Under the pieces are notes generated by a model. The model saw nothing but the letters and a program-made list of their open reading frames with translations. It was not told the DNA's origin and ran no database searches. From Flavobacterium gillisiae (GTDB lineage Bacteria; Bacteroidota; Bacteroidia; Flavobacteriales; Flavobacteriaceae): 64,000 nucleotides of DNA. The position numbers and the translations under genes were made by a program. How positions within the stretch are numbered: the stretch's first letter is position 1; the number at the start of each line of letters is the position of its first letter. Below, in pieces: positions 52,619-60,511 of this stretch. The DNA lies in the NCBI RefSeq assembly GCF_900107635.1, contig NZ_FNRD01000003.1, positions 124,001 to 188,000 of the forward strand. The letters are read 5' to 3'.

Positions 52619-54346
52619 ATGCAGTTATTCGATTGGATTGTACTTATAGGTACCTTACTTTTTATTGTGGTCTACGGCGCTTGGAAAACCAAAGGAAGTA
52701 AAAACGTAGAAGACTTTATTCTTGGTGGTAATGAAACACCTTGGTATACTGTTGGACTTTCTGTAATGGCCACGCAAGCCAGCGCCATCACCTTTTTATC
52801 AACTCCTGGACAGGCGTATCACGACGGAATGGGATTTTTACAGTTCTACTTTGGTCTGCCTATTGCTATGATTGTTATTTGTTTGACTTTTATTCCAATA
52901 TACCATAAATACAAGGTTTATACCGCTTATGAATACCTCGAGCAACGATTTGATCTAAAAACCCGTTCGCTCGCCGCAATTTTATTCTTATTTCAACGCG
53001 GATTAGGAACAGGGTTAACGATCTATGCTCCTGCCATTATCCTATCGGCGATACTAGGATGGAATCTTACCTACATGAATATTGTCATTGGTGTACTTGT
53101 AATTGTCTACACCTTTTCAGGAGGTACAAAAGCGGTAAATGTCACCCAAAAACAACAAATGTTTGTGATTATGTCGGGAATGTTAATTACTTTTTTCCTT
53201 ATTCTGCATTTTTTACCAAACGAAATGACCTTCAGTAATGCGTTGCATATTGCTGGTGCAAATGATAAAATGAACATTGTAAGTTTTTCTACAGATCCAG
53301 AAGATAAATATACCTTTTGGAGCGGAATCACTGGTGGTTTTTTCTTGGCTCTAGCCTATTTTGGAACAGACCAATCGCAGGTAGGTCGTTATTTGTCAGG
53401 GAAATCAGTTCGCGAAAGCCAAATGGGATTAATTATGAATGGGCTTTTAAAAGTGCCTATGCAATTTTTCATCTTATTGACTGGAGTAATGGTTTTTGTT
53501 TTTTTCCAATTCAATCCAGTACCTTTAAATTTCAATCCAAATAATAAAGTTACCGTTGATAAATCGCAATACAAAGCAGAATATCATGTTTTAGAACAGA
53601 AACTGGATGCGCTCTCAGAAGATAAAAAAGTAATTAATCTGCTGTATATAGATCAACTTAATCAAGACTATGATAATCCAATTCTACGAAAAGAATTAGT
53701 TGCCTTATCTACGAAGGAAAAAGATTTAAGGGATCGAGCCAAAGAAATTATTTTAAAAGCCGATAGCGGTAGCGAAACAAACGATAAAGATTATGTCTTT
53801 TTTCACTTTATATTAAACTACCTACCTAAAGGACTTATAGGACTATTATTAGCCGTAATAATCTCTGCTGCCATGTCTTCGACTGCTTCTGGTCTTAACG
53901 CCTTAGCTTCTACAACGGCGATAGATATCTATAAGCGAAATATAAAAGGAGTCAAATCAGATAAACATTATCTTAATGCCACAAAATTTTTCACTTTGTT
54001 CTGGGGAGTTATTGCCATATTATTTGCCTGTATTGGTACGTTGTTTGAAAATTTAATTCAATTAGTAAATATTATTGGTTCGATATTCTACGGAACAGTA
54101 CTAGGAATTTTCTTGGTAGGGTTTTACATCAAATTTGTAAAAGCCCAGGCTATCTTTTACAGTGCATTGGTAAGTCAAATTACGATTTTTATAATATACT
54201 ATTATGCAATCTATATCTATCCAAGCGGAGAAGAAAAACTGGGTTATTTATGGCTGAATTTCATTGGTGCCATGCTTGCCATTGTCCTTTCGGCAATACT
54301 ACAATCTACTGTTTTTAGAAAAGAAAAAGACGCAATTAAAGTATAA
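52619..54346 (+). CDS. Sodium:solute symporter (SSS family)
   Basis: The 575-residue protein has about 13-14 membrane segments. Motifs include DFILGGNETPWYTVGLSVMA near residue 30, LSTPGQAYHDGMGFLQFYF, GTDQSQVGRYLSGKSV near 248, and AAMSSTASGLNALASTTAID near 418, the last two being conserved in the SSS fold. A soluble insert (KVTVDKSQYKAEYHVLEQKL, about residues 310-375) is charged. It imports a solute with Na+; neighbouring PIG-L deacetylase suggests a sugar or sugar derivative. Fits with the 35-residue gene immediately upstream. Confidence 0.9.
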   Translation: MQLFDWIVLIGTLLFIVVYGAWKTKGSKNVEDFILGGNETPWYTVGLSVMATQASAITFLSTPGQAYHDGMGFLQFYFGLPIAMIVICLTFIPIYHKYKVYTAYEYLEQRFDLKTRSLAAILFLFQRGLGTGLTIYAPAIILSAILGWNLTYMNIVIGVLVIVYTFSGGTKAVNVTQKQQMFVIMSGMLITFFLILHFLPNEMTFSNALHIAGANDKMNIVSFSTDPEDKYTFWSGITGGFFLALAYFGTDQSQVGRYLSGKSVRESQMGLIMNGLLKVPMQFFILLTGVMVFVFFQFNPVPLNFNPNNKVTVDKSQYKAEYHVLEQKLDALSEDKKVINLLYIDQLNQDYDNPILRKELVALSTKEKDLRDRAKEIILKADSGSETNDKDYVFFHFILNYLPKGLIGLLLAVIISAAMSSTASGLNALASTTAIDIYKRNIKGVKSDKHYLNATKFFTLFWGVIAILFACIGTLFENLIQLVNIIGSIFYGTVLGIFLVGFYIKFVKAQAIFYSALVSQITIFIIYYYAIYIYPSGEEKLGYLWLNFIGAMLAIVLSAILQSTVFRKEKDAIKV

Positions 54347-54352
54347 ATCCCA

Positions 54353-54793
54353 ATGAAAAAATACCGCTTTATTTTACTATTATTTCCTAGCTTAGTTTTC
54401 TTTTTTGGATGTTCATCCATTAAAAACGAGTTGACACCCACATACAACAAGGGTGGGTATAAAGTAAATGTAATTAAATCTAAAATAAATTCAGATGAAG
54501 TAACTATTAAAGGGAAAGTCTTTGATGTCAAAACAGGTATTCCGATAGAGCGTGCAAGCCTAACTTTAGGATGTTATAAAATGCAAACTTCACCTCAAGG
54601 AGAATATTCTTTTAAAACTAAAAATTACAAATATGATTATGATTTCATCGAAGTAATTGCTTTTGGGTATAAAACAGTCCTAACCAATTATCTTGATTTG
54701 ACCGCTAAAAATGAAGTTAAAATTGATTTTTATTTAATTGAAGATGATAGACCTTTTATCGATTGCCCAATGGTAAAACAGTTAAAAAACTAA
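54353..54793 (+). CDS. Lipoprotein with carboxypeptidase-regulatory-like domain
   Basis: The 146-residue protein has a lipoprotein signal (LLLFPSLVFFFGCSSIK). The mature part is a beta-sandwich of the CarboxypepD_reg kind: TIKGKVFDVKTGIPIERASL, then LGCYKMQTSPQGEYSFKTKN and VIAFGYKTVLTNYLDLTAKN. It starts 6 bp after the symporter stop and ends at a terminator, so it closes the deacetylase-symporter operon. Role unknown; it may interact with the outer membrane. Confidence 0.78.
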   Translation: MKKYRFILLLFPSLVFFFGCSSIKNELTPTYNKGGYKVNVIKSKINSDEVTIKGKVFDVKTGIPIERASLTLGCYKMQTSPQGEYSFKTKNYKYDYDFIEVIAFGYKTVLTNYLDLTAKNEVKIDFYLIEDDRPFIDCPMVKQLKN

Positions 54794-54803
54794 TTCTACT
54801 TCA

Positions 54804-54850
54804 TAAAAAAATCCCGTTTCACAATCAAATGTGAAACGGGATTTCTTTAT
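54804..54850. terminator. Bidirectional Rho-independent terminator
   Basis: AAAAAAATCCCGTTTCACA-atcaaa-TGTGAAACGGGATTTCTTT between convergent genes. Confidence 0.9.
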
Positions 54851-54864
54851 ATAAGAATTGAGAT

Positions 54865-55707
54865 TTACTTACTCCATTCTGAAATACTTTCTTTGTTCAT
54901 TTTAACATAATCCTTATTTCCAGCGACTTCAGCAGCCTTAAGAGATAATTTTGCAGTTTCGACAGCTCCTTTTTTATCACCTTGTTTTGCTTGAATCAAT
55001 GAACGCTGACGTAAAAAATAAAACGGTTTCTCCGCACTTAATTCTAATGCTTTATCAATGTAGGTTCTTGCTGTATTAATATCTCCGTTAGATTGATAGT
55101 AAAACTGAGCTGCTGAAAAATAATCTGTAGCAGCAGGACCAGCTAATACCTTTTCTATACTTGCAATCGCATTTTTTTGACTAGGTACTTCAAATTTTAA
55201 AGCAACACGAGAATTTTCCCAATACATTTCTAAGAAAGCAAAATTAGTATCCAAACCATTTATTCCAATTGTAAAAGTCTCCACCGCTTTTGGTGTAGAT
55301 TCTTCCTTTACAACTGTACGTAGTGCAACATTTGCTTCATTAAATTCTTTTGGTGTACCCCAGTTGTCTGTCGCAGTATAAAAAATAACTTCCCAACTTT
55401 GAATATTTGGAATCGTATATAGTGCATATTTTCCTTTCTTCAATGTTTTACCATCGATGATGACGTCATCACTAAACGATATTGTGGTGTTTTCATTAGC
55501 TCCTGTTCTCCAAAGTTCTCCAAAGGGAACCAAGTTACCAAAAACCGCTCTACCTCTTGCAGATGGTCTAGAATAAACAATTTCTACATCCGTCAGACCT
55601 ACAACTTGATCAATAGTCGACTTCGGACTCGATTGTGGTGTTTTAATTTGTGCCTCAATTGTAAATTGAGTGATGATAATAGCTAAAGCAATTAATATTT
55701 TTTTCAT
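54865..55707 (-). CDS. DUF2911-family secreted protein with TPR-like tail
   Basis: The 280-residue protein has a signal peptide (MKKILIALAIIITQFTIEAQ) and the DUF2911 core: VGLTDVEIVYSRPSARGRAV, FGELWRTGANENTTISFSD, KGKYALYTIPN, EVIFYTATDNWGTP. The C-terminal ~80 residues are helical (YFSAAQFYYQSNGDINTART, QGDKKGAVETAKLSLKAAE), like TPR repeats. The start at 55707 places the signal peptide at the N-terminus; an ATG at 55734 adds nine polar residues. The family has no assigned function. Confidence 0.85.
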   Translation of the reverse strand: MKKILIALAIIITQFTIEAQIKTPQSSPKSTIDQVVGLTDVEIVYSRPSARGRAVFGNLVPFGELWRTGANENTTISFSDDVIIDGKTLKKGKYALYTIPNIQSWEVIFYTATDNWGTPKEFNEANVALRTVVKEESTPKAVETFTIGINGLDTNFAFLEMYWENSRVALKFEVPSQKNAIASIEKVLAGPAATDYFSAAQFYYQSNGDINTARTYIDKALELSAEKPFYFLRQRSLIQAKQGDKKGAVETAKLSLKAAEVAGNKDYVKMNKESISEWSK

Positions 55708-55770
55708 ACTATTGTGATTATTTGTGAATTTCAAAATTACAAATTCAGATAGTTTAATATGTTAATTATT

Positions 55771-56436
55771 CTATAATTTGGATTTAATAGTTTTAACTTT
55801 TTCAAAATCTAATTCCGAAAAATGATTAATTATGACATCCGCCTCTGATAAATCTTGCATTTTAGAATGAATGCTATTGTAACCTACGCAGTAAATACCA
55901 GCCGCTTTAGCCGCTTTAACACCGCTTGTACTGTCTTCAATAATTATACAATTCGCTTTTGGAACAAGTGATAAAGAAGCGGCATGTACGAAAATTGCAG
56001 GATCTGGTTTGGATTTTGGAAAATCCTCACCACTCACAATATGTGTGAAGTAGTTATGCAACTTAAAGCGACCAAAAACCCTTTCAATAGTTACTTTGGA
56101 AGCGGAAGAAGCTAAAATTAACTGCATTCCTTTAGCATGAAAATCGATGATTAGTTTTTCTACTCCTTCTAATAATTCTAAATCTTCTTTGCTGTCGAAA
56201 GCATCATTGAAAATAGCTCTTTTTCTTTGGATCATCTCTTCAACATCCTGTTCCAAATTGAAAATAGCTTTTATTTTCTGAAAAACATTCCTAGTAGAAT
56301 TTCCTGTAAATGAAGTAAATTGCTCTTCAGTTACATTTATATTTAATTCGCCAAACTGCTGAAAATAAGCATAACGATGTACCGGTTCGGTATCTACAAT
56401 TACGCCATCCATATCGAAAATTACTGTTTGTATCAT
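55771..56436 (-). CDS. HAD-superfamily phosphatase, phosphoglucomutase-like
   Basis: The 221-residue protein begins MIQTVIFDMDGVIVDTEPVH (motif I with DxDGVxxDT), has LILASSASKVTIERVFGRF (motif II Ser), KPDPAIFVHAA (motif III Lys) and IIIEDSTSGVKAAKAAGIY (motif IV). The helical cap type after motif I is that of beta-phosphoglucomutase/phosphonatase-like HADs. Substrate unknown. The start is 56436; the open frame upstream to 56466 overlaps a short intergenic repeat. It starts about 50 bp after the tcdA gene stop. Confidence 0.86.
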   Translation of the reverse strand: MIQTVIFDMDGVIVDTEPVHRYAYFQQFGELNINVTEEQFTSFTGNSTRNVFQKIKAIFNLEQDVEEMIQRKRAIFNDAFDSKEDLELLEGVEKLIIDFHAKGMQLILASSASKVTIERVFGRFKLHNYFTHIVSGEDFPKSKPDPAIFVHAASLSLVPKANCIIIEDSTSGVKAAKAAGIYCVGYNSIHSKMQDLSEADVIINHFSELDFEKVKTIKSKL

Positions 56437-56487
56437 TTTTATTTTGCCACAAAGGCGTAAAGACATTTCGTCTTCTTTAATTTTTCA

Positions 56488-57204
56488 CTACTCCTTTTTT
56501 AATAAATAACGAATCACGGTTTCAGCAGCGTATAGACCAAATAATCCCGGCATATAGCTGTTCGTTCCATAAAAAGATCTTTTATAATTTGAGCCATCGG
56601 TCATTTTCAAACTGGCATCATCTTGAATTTCCGATGAAAAAACCACTTTTAATTTATCGATTTTGACTTCTTTCAAACGTCTACGGATTGTTTTTGCTAG
56701 AAAACAATTTACAGTAGTACTGATATCAGACACTTTCACTTTTGAAGCTTCCATCTTTCCACCAGCACCCATGCTGCTTATTATCTTTACTCTTTTTCTT
56801 TTGGCCGCAATGATCAAATTCAATTTAGGCGTTATGCTGTCGATACAGTCTAAAACATAATCAAATTCTTCGCTAACGATTTCAAATGCACGTTCTGGCG
56901 AAAGGAATTCCTGAACTCGTGTCAGTTTTAATTCCGGATTAATATCCATCAATCGATCGCCTACGATGGTGATTTTAGGTTGTCCTATTGTCGAATGTAA
57001 AGCTGGTAATTGACGATTTATATTTGTAATATCGACCACATCTCCATCTACAATCGTCATGGTCCCTACTCCTGCTCTAGCCAAAAATTCAGCTGCGAAA
57101 GATCCCACGCCACCAAGGCCTACGACCAATACATTTGCTTTTTGTAGTTTATCTAATCCTTCTTTTTTAAATAAAAGCTCTGCTCTTTCTGTCCACTCTG
57201 CCAT
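56488..57204 (-). CDS. tcdA: tRNA threonylcarbamoyladenosine dehydratase (TcdA/CsdL, ThiF fold)
   Basis: TcdA cyclises t6A37 in tRNA to ct6A using ATP. The 238-residue protein has the ATP-binding Rossmann motif VLVVGLGGVGSFAAEFLARA near residue 26, DGDVVDITNINRQLPALHST near 53, and DYVLDCIDSITPKL. The length and VKISDISTTVNCFLAKTIRR-like middle match TcdA rather than full ThiF/MoeB. Catalytic Cys as in ThiF is not conserved in TcdA and is not required. A second, inactive t6A-related gene is the TrmO relic at 33046. Confidence 0.88.
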   Translation of the reverse strand: MAEWTERAELLFKKEGLDKLQKANVLVVGLGGVGSFAAEFLARAGVGTMTIVDGDVVDITNINRQLPALHSTIGQPKITIVGDRLMDINPELKLTRVQEFLSPERAFEIVSEEFDYVLDCIDSITPKLNLIIAAKRKRVKIISSMGAGGKMEASKVKVSDISTTVNCFLAKTIRRRLKEVKIDKLKVVFSSEIQDDASLKMTDGSNYKRSFYGTNSYMPGLFGLYAAETVIRYLLKKE

Positions 57205-57274
57205 TGCTGTTTTTTTGTTTAAAAGTTTAAGGTTTAAAGTTCAAAGAAACTTCTCCTTCTGACTATTTGCTATT

Positions 57275-57931
57275 TTAAATCAAGTCCGTTTTAAAAACGG
57301 CTTGAAAATTACTGCTTATTTGTTTTTGGATTTCCTCCAAATTTACGCCCTTATATTTAGCCGCCAAATTATATACGGCATCTATATTTTCTTCTACAGT
57401 ATCCGTTTCTAAGAAAAAACGATTATTTGGAATACTTGTAAAAACCGATTCCAATTCTGGATTACGTAATAAATATTTTCCAAACGAAATATAAAACCCG
57501 TTATCCAATAGTTGTTTGGCCAATTGCGTATTTTTAGAGTACCCATGAATAATCATAGGAACTGAAATATTCAATCTCTTCTTAGTATCAATCACTTCCT
57601 GAAAAGCCGCTACACAATGAATTACCACTGCTTTATTGTATTTCTGTGCCAAAAGCAATTGCTTTTCGAAAACTAATTGTTGCAGCTCTAATGGTATTTC
57701 TATTCTTTTATCTAATCCACATTCTCCTACAGCAAGGCAATTTTTTTCTTGTAATTTGCTTTCGATAATTGCCAAATCTGTTTCCACTCTATCCTCCACA
57801 ATATACCAAGGGTGAATTCCGATGGAATAAAATGGAATCGTCGCGTCGAACTCCTGCGGATACTGATTAACTAATTCTAGCACATCAACATGGTTAGTGA
57901 ATTTATGAGTATGGAAATTGAAGAATTTCAT
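57275..57931 (-). CDS. TatD-family metal-dependent hydrolase
   Basis: The 218-residue protein has a TIM-barrel hydrolase pattern: FFNFHTHKFTNHVDVLEL (first His pair), AVGECGLDKRIEI (Glu ligand), VIHCVAAFQEVIDTKKR (His), MIIHGYSKN, and RFFLETDTVEE (Asp). These are TatD-family ligands. It is shorter than E. coli TatD (about 260). Possible 3'-5' exonuclease activity is known in the family; here it is inferred. The start overlaps the upstream gene end by one base (57931). Confidence 0.85.
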   Translation of the reverse strand: MKFFNFHTHKFTNHVDVLELVNQYPQEFDATIPFYSIGIHPWYIVEDRVETDLAIIESKLQEKNCLAVGECGLDKRIEIPLELQQLVFEKQLLLAQKYNKAVVIHCVAAFQEVIDTKKRLNISVPMIIHGYSKNTQLAKQLLDNGFYISFGKYLLRNPELESVFTSIPNNRFFLETDTVEENIDAVYNLAAKYKGVNLEEIQKQISSNFQAVFKTDLI

Positions 57932-58542
57932 TAGTTATGAAAGTTTTTAACGCCCGCCTTAATTTCGATATCCAAATCATTTTCTAAAGGAACCTTAGGA
58001 CAGGAATAAATATGATTGTAAGCACAATATGGATTATACGATGTGTTAAAATCTATAGCAATCGTGTTTCCTTTAGGTATTTCCAAATCGATATACTTTC
58101 CTCCTATATAACTTTCGTTGCCGCATGTAAGATCTGAAAACGGCAAAAATAAATAATCTTTGTATTTTTTCTGTTTCGAAAGTTCAATATTCTTATATAC
58201 ATTCAATTTTAATGCTTTTCCATCAATGGTGAAGTCCACTTCTCCATATTTCACATAGATTGGTTTTCTGTCCGTTGATGTTTTCATCTCAAACGGTTTC
58301 TCCTTTTCTGTTCTTGTAAATTGGGCTATAACAAAATATTTTTCATTTATTGGATAAAAATTTAAAGTCTTAAAACTTGCCAAATCACCCTTAGTTAAAG
58401 GACTTGTTTTAGCATCGGCATATTCACCATTAATTTCTTTTTGAAATTTCTCTGTAGAACTGATTTTAAATTTTTCTTGTGCAAAACCAAAAGTTAATTG
58501 CAATAAAAAAATAAGGAGTAGGCTGTTTTTCATCTTTTTCAT
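57931..58542 (-). CDS. DUF1684-family secreted protein
   Basis: The 203-residue protein has a signal peptide (SLLLIFLLQLTFGFAQ). The mature part has the DUF1684 motifs: FKTLNFYPINEKYFVIAQF, GEVDFTIDGKALKLNVYKN, LFLPFSDLTCGNESYIGGKY, and the hallmark DFNTSYNPYCAYNHIYSCP. The family is widespread without a proven role. It is upstream of TatD with a one-base overlap. A start at an ATG three codons later is possible. Confidence 0.9.
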   Translation of the reverse strand: MKKMKNSLLLIFLLQLTFGFAQEKFKISSTEKFQKEINGEYADAKTSPLTKGDLASFKTLNFYPINEKYFVIAQFTRTEKEKPFEMKTSTDRKPIYVKYGEVDFTIDGKALKLNVYKNIELSKQKKYKDYLFLPFSDLTCGNESYIGGKYIDLEIPKGNTIAIDFNTSYNPYCAYNHIYSCPKVPLENDLDIEIKAGVKNFHN

Positions 58543-58628
58543 TTTAGCAAAAATAGTTTAAAAGTTACAAAGCCGCAAAGACTTAAACTTACAAAGTTTT
58601 TTACCTTTGCAGTTCCTAACTAATTATA

Positions 58629-59849
58629 ATGCTAAAAACCGCTTTTAATCGCTACATAAACAACTTCAAAGGATTTTCAAGAGAGATTTGGATACTTACC
58701 ATTATTACGTTTATAAATCGTGCTGGAACGATGGTGCTTCCTTTCCTATCTAAATATTTAAAGGAAGATTTACATTTTTCCTATGGGGAAGTAGGTTGGA
58801 TTATGGTTGCTTTTGGAATGGGATCCATGTTGGGCTCGTGGCTGGGTGGCAAACTTTCGGATAAAATAGGCTTCTATAAAGTAATGGTTTTTAGTTTGTT
58901 TAGCAGCGGCGTTTTCTTTTTCATTCTGCAATACATTACCTCCTTTTGGGGCCTTTGCTTAGGAATGTTCAGTATTATGACCTTGGCAGATATGTTTAGA
59001 CCGGCAATGTTTGTGTCACTTGGCGCTTATGCTAAACCTGAAAATAGAACCCGTTCGTTAACTTTAGTGCGTTTAGCGGTGAATCTTGGTTTTGCTGCAG
59101 GACCAGCTTTAGGTGGTTTAATAATTATGGGAATGGGCTACAAAGGCCTCTTTTGGGTCGATGGAACCTCTTGTATTGTAGCTATTTTAATTTTTGCTAT
59201 ACTGGTAAAGGAAAAGAAAAAAGCTTCATATCAAGACCCACATGCTACTATATTAGCTGCTGCTTCTGTATTTAAAGATAAAATATTTTGGCTATTCTTA
59301 TACGTTAGTTTTGTAACGGCTATGATTTTCTTTCAACTCTTTACCACTTTACCACTCTATCACAGTGAGATGTTTGGTTTAAGTGAGTTTCAATCCGGTC
59401 TATTATTAACCTTAAATGGGCTGTTGATTTTTGCCCTAGAAATGCCAATTGTTAGTTATTTTGAAAGAAAAAAAGTTCAGAAACTAAAAGTCATTCTTTG
59501 GGGTTCCCTTTTAATGTCCCTCAGCTTCTACACCTTATTAGTCAATGTTTGGGCAGGAATTTTAATCATCAGTATGATCTTTATCTCTATTGGTGAAATA
59601 CTAGCTTTTCCATTTTCGAATACATTTGCTTTGAGTAGAGCACCAAAAGGTCATGAAGGACGATATATGGCTTTGTACACGATGAGTTTTAGTTTAGCTC
59701 ATATTGTTAGTTCAAAAGCTGGACTTGAAATCATTGCTGCATTTGGTTACCAAATCAATTGGTTGGTTATGGGAACCCTAGGTGTCACAGCTGGCTTTTG
59801 TTGTATCTGGTTGCAAAAATTACTTAAAACCGAAAACAGCCTCGTCTAA
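58629..59849 (+). CDS. MFS transporter, multidrug-type
   Basis: The 406-residue protein has about 12 membrane segments. The MFS motif A is visible as LGGKLSDKIGFYKVM after the second helix (GSMLGSWLGGKLSDK, near residue 75), and motif C-like RLAVNLGFAAGPALGGLI near 150. It resembles drug:proton antiporters. The start follows a -7 element TACCTTTG (58602-58609). Substrate unknown. It faces away from the DUF1684 gene. Confidence 0.87.
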   Translation: MLKTAFNRYINNFKGFSREIWILTIITFINRAGTMVLPFLSKYLKEDLHFSYGEVGWIMVAFGMGSMLGSWLGGKLSDKIGFYKVMVFSLFSSGVFFFILQYITSFWGLCLGMFSIMTLADMFRPAMFVSLGAYAKPENRTRSLTLVRLAVNLGFAAGPALGGLIIMGMGYKGLFWVDGTSCIVAILIFAILVKEKKKASYQDPHATILAAASVFKDKIFWLFLYVSFVTAMIFFQLFTTLPLYHSEMFGLSEFQSGLLLTLNGLLIFALEMPIVSYFERKKVQKLKVILWGSLLMSLSFYTLLVNVWAGILIISMIFISIGEILAFPFSNTFALSRAPKGHEGRYMALYTMSFSLAHIVSSKAGLEIIAAFGYQINWLVMGTLGVTAGFCCIWLQKLLKTENSLV

Positions 59850-59957
59850 GCTAACCACCACCTCTACTGCACTTTTATTTTTTCTTTTTATTTTTAAAGG
59901 AGTAGTTTTTGCGCCCTAATTTGCTTAAAACTTAAAAAATAGTTAAATAACTGCTTT

Positions 59958-59993
59958 TATAGTTTGTTAACTATAAATATAGTTGTAAGTTTG
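59958..59993 (+). promoter_or_regulatory. Promoter with BlaI-type operator for the blaI/M56 operon
   Basis: The promoter is TTG (59964-59966), 19 bases, TAAGTTTG (59986-59993). It is overlapped by the palindrome TATAGTT-tgtt-AACTATA (59958-59975) and a third half-site TATAGTT (59978-59984). Repressor bound there would cover both promoter elements, fitting autoregulation by the BlaI-like protein. Confidence 0.7.
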
Positions 59994-59996
59994 AAT

Positions 59997-60092
59997 TGCG
60001 TTAAGGATAGTAGGCGACATCCTCGTAATCCCGACCTTTAGGGACAACGAGATACAGCCGGATAGCCTGACCCGTAGGGAAACGCCCAAATA
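59997..60092 (+). repeat. Intergenic structured repeat, family A, copy 4, in the operon leader
   Basis: A ~95-bp family A element starts TGCGTTAAGGATAGTAGG, contains TCCCGACCTTTAGGGA-type hairpin DNA and CGGATAGCCTGACCCG, and ends AACGCCCAAA. It lies between the promoter and the blaI start, so it is transcribed as part of the leader. Confidence 0.6.
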
Positions 60093-60103
60093 AATATTAT
60101 GCT

Positions 60104-60472
60104 ATGCAAAAGTTAACAAACAAAGAAGAAGAGATCATGCAAATTTTATGGAAGCTAAAAAAGGCATTTGTAAAAGAAGTAATGGCAGAAATAACGGAAG
60201 ATCAGCCACATTACAATACGCTTTCGACCATCGTGCGGAATCTGGAAGAGAAAGGATACGTTGCCCATAACGCATACGGAAATACGCATCAATACTACCC
60301 AATAGTAAGTATTGAAGACTATAGAAAACGTTTTATGAGTACGGCAATTGATACTTATTTTAATAGTTCATATAAAAATATGGTGTCCTTTTTTGCAAAA
60401 GAGGAAAAGATTTCGGCTGCTGAATTAAGGGAGATTTTGGCGATGATTGAAGCTCCAAAACAAGAGAAATAA
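60104..60472 (+). CDS. BlaI/MecI/CopY-family transcriptional repressor
   Basis: The 122-residue protein has a winged helix: KLTNKEEEIMQILWKLKKAF, then VKEVMAEI, HYNTLSTIVRNLEEKGYVAH (recognition helix) and TYQYYPIV-like wing (NTHQYYPIVSIEDYRKR). The C-terminal helices form the dimer and carry the site cut by M56 partners. The partner is encoded 39 bp downstream. It binds inverted repeats such as the one at 59958-59984. Confidence 0.92.
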   Translation: MQKLTNKEEEIMQILWKLKKAFVKEVMAEITEDQPHYNTLSTIVRNLEEKGYVAHNAYGNTHQYYPIVSIEDYRKRFMSTAIDTYFNSSYKNMVSFFAKEEKISAAELREILAMIEAPKQEK

Positions 60473-60511
60473 TACTATAATTTTAAGGAGGCGACACAAA
60501 AACTATCATTT

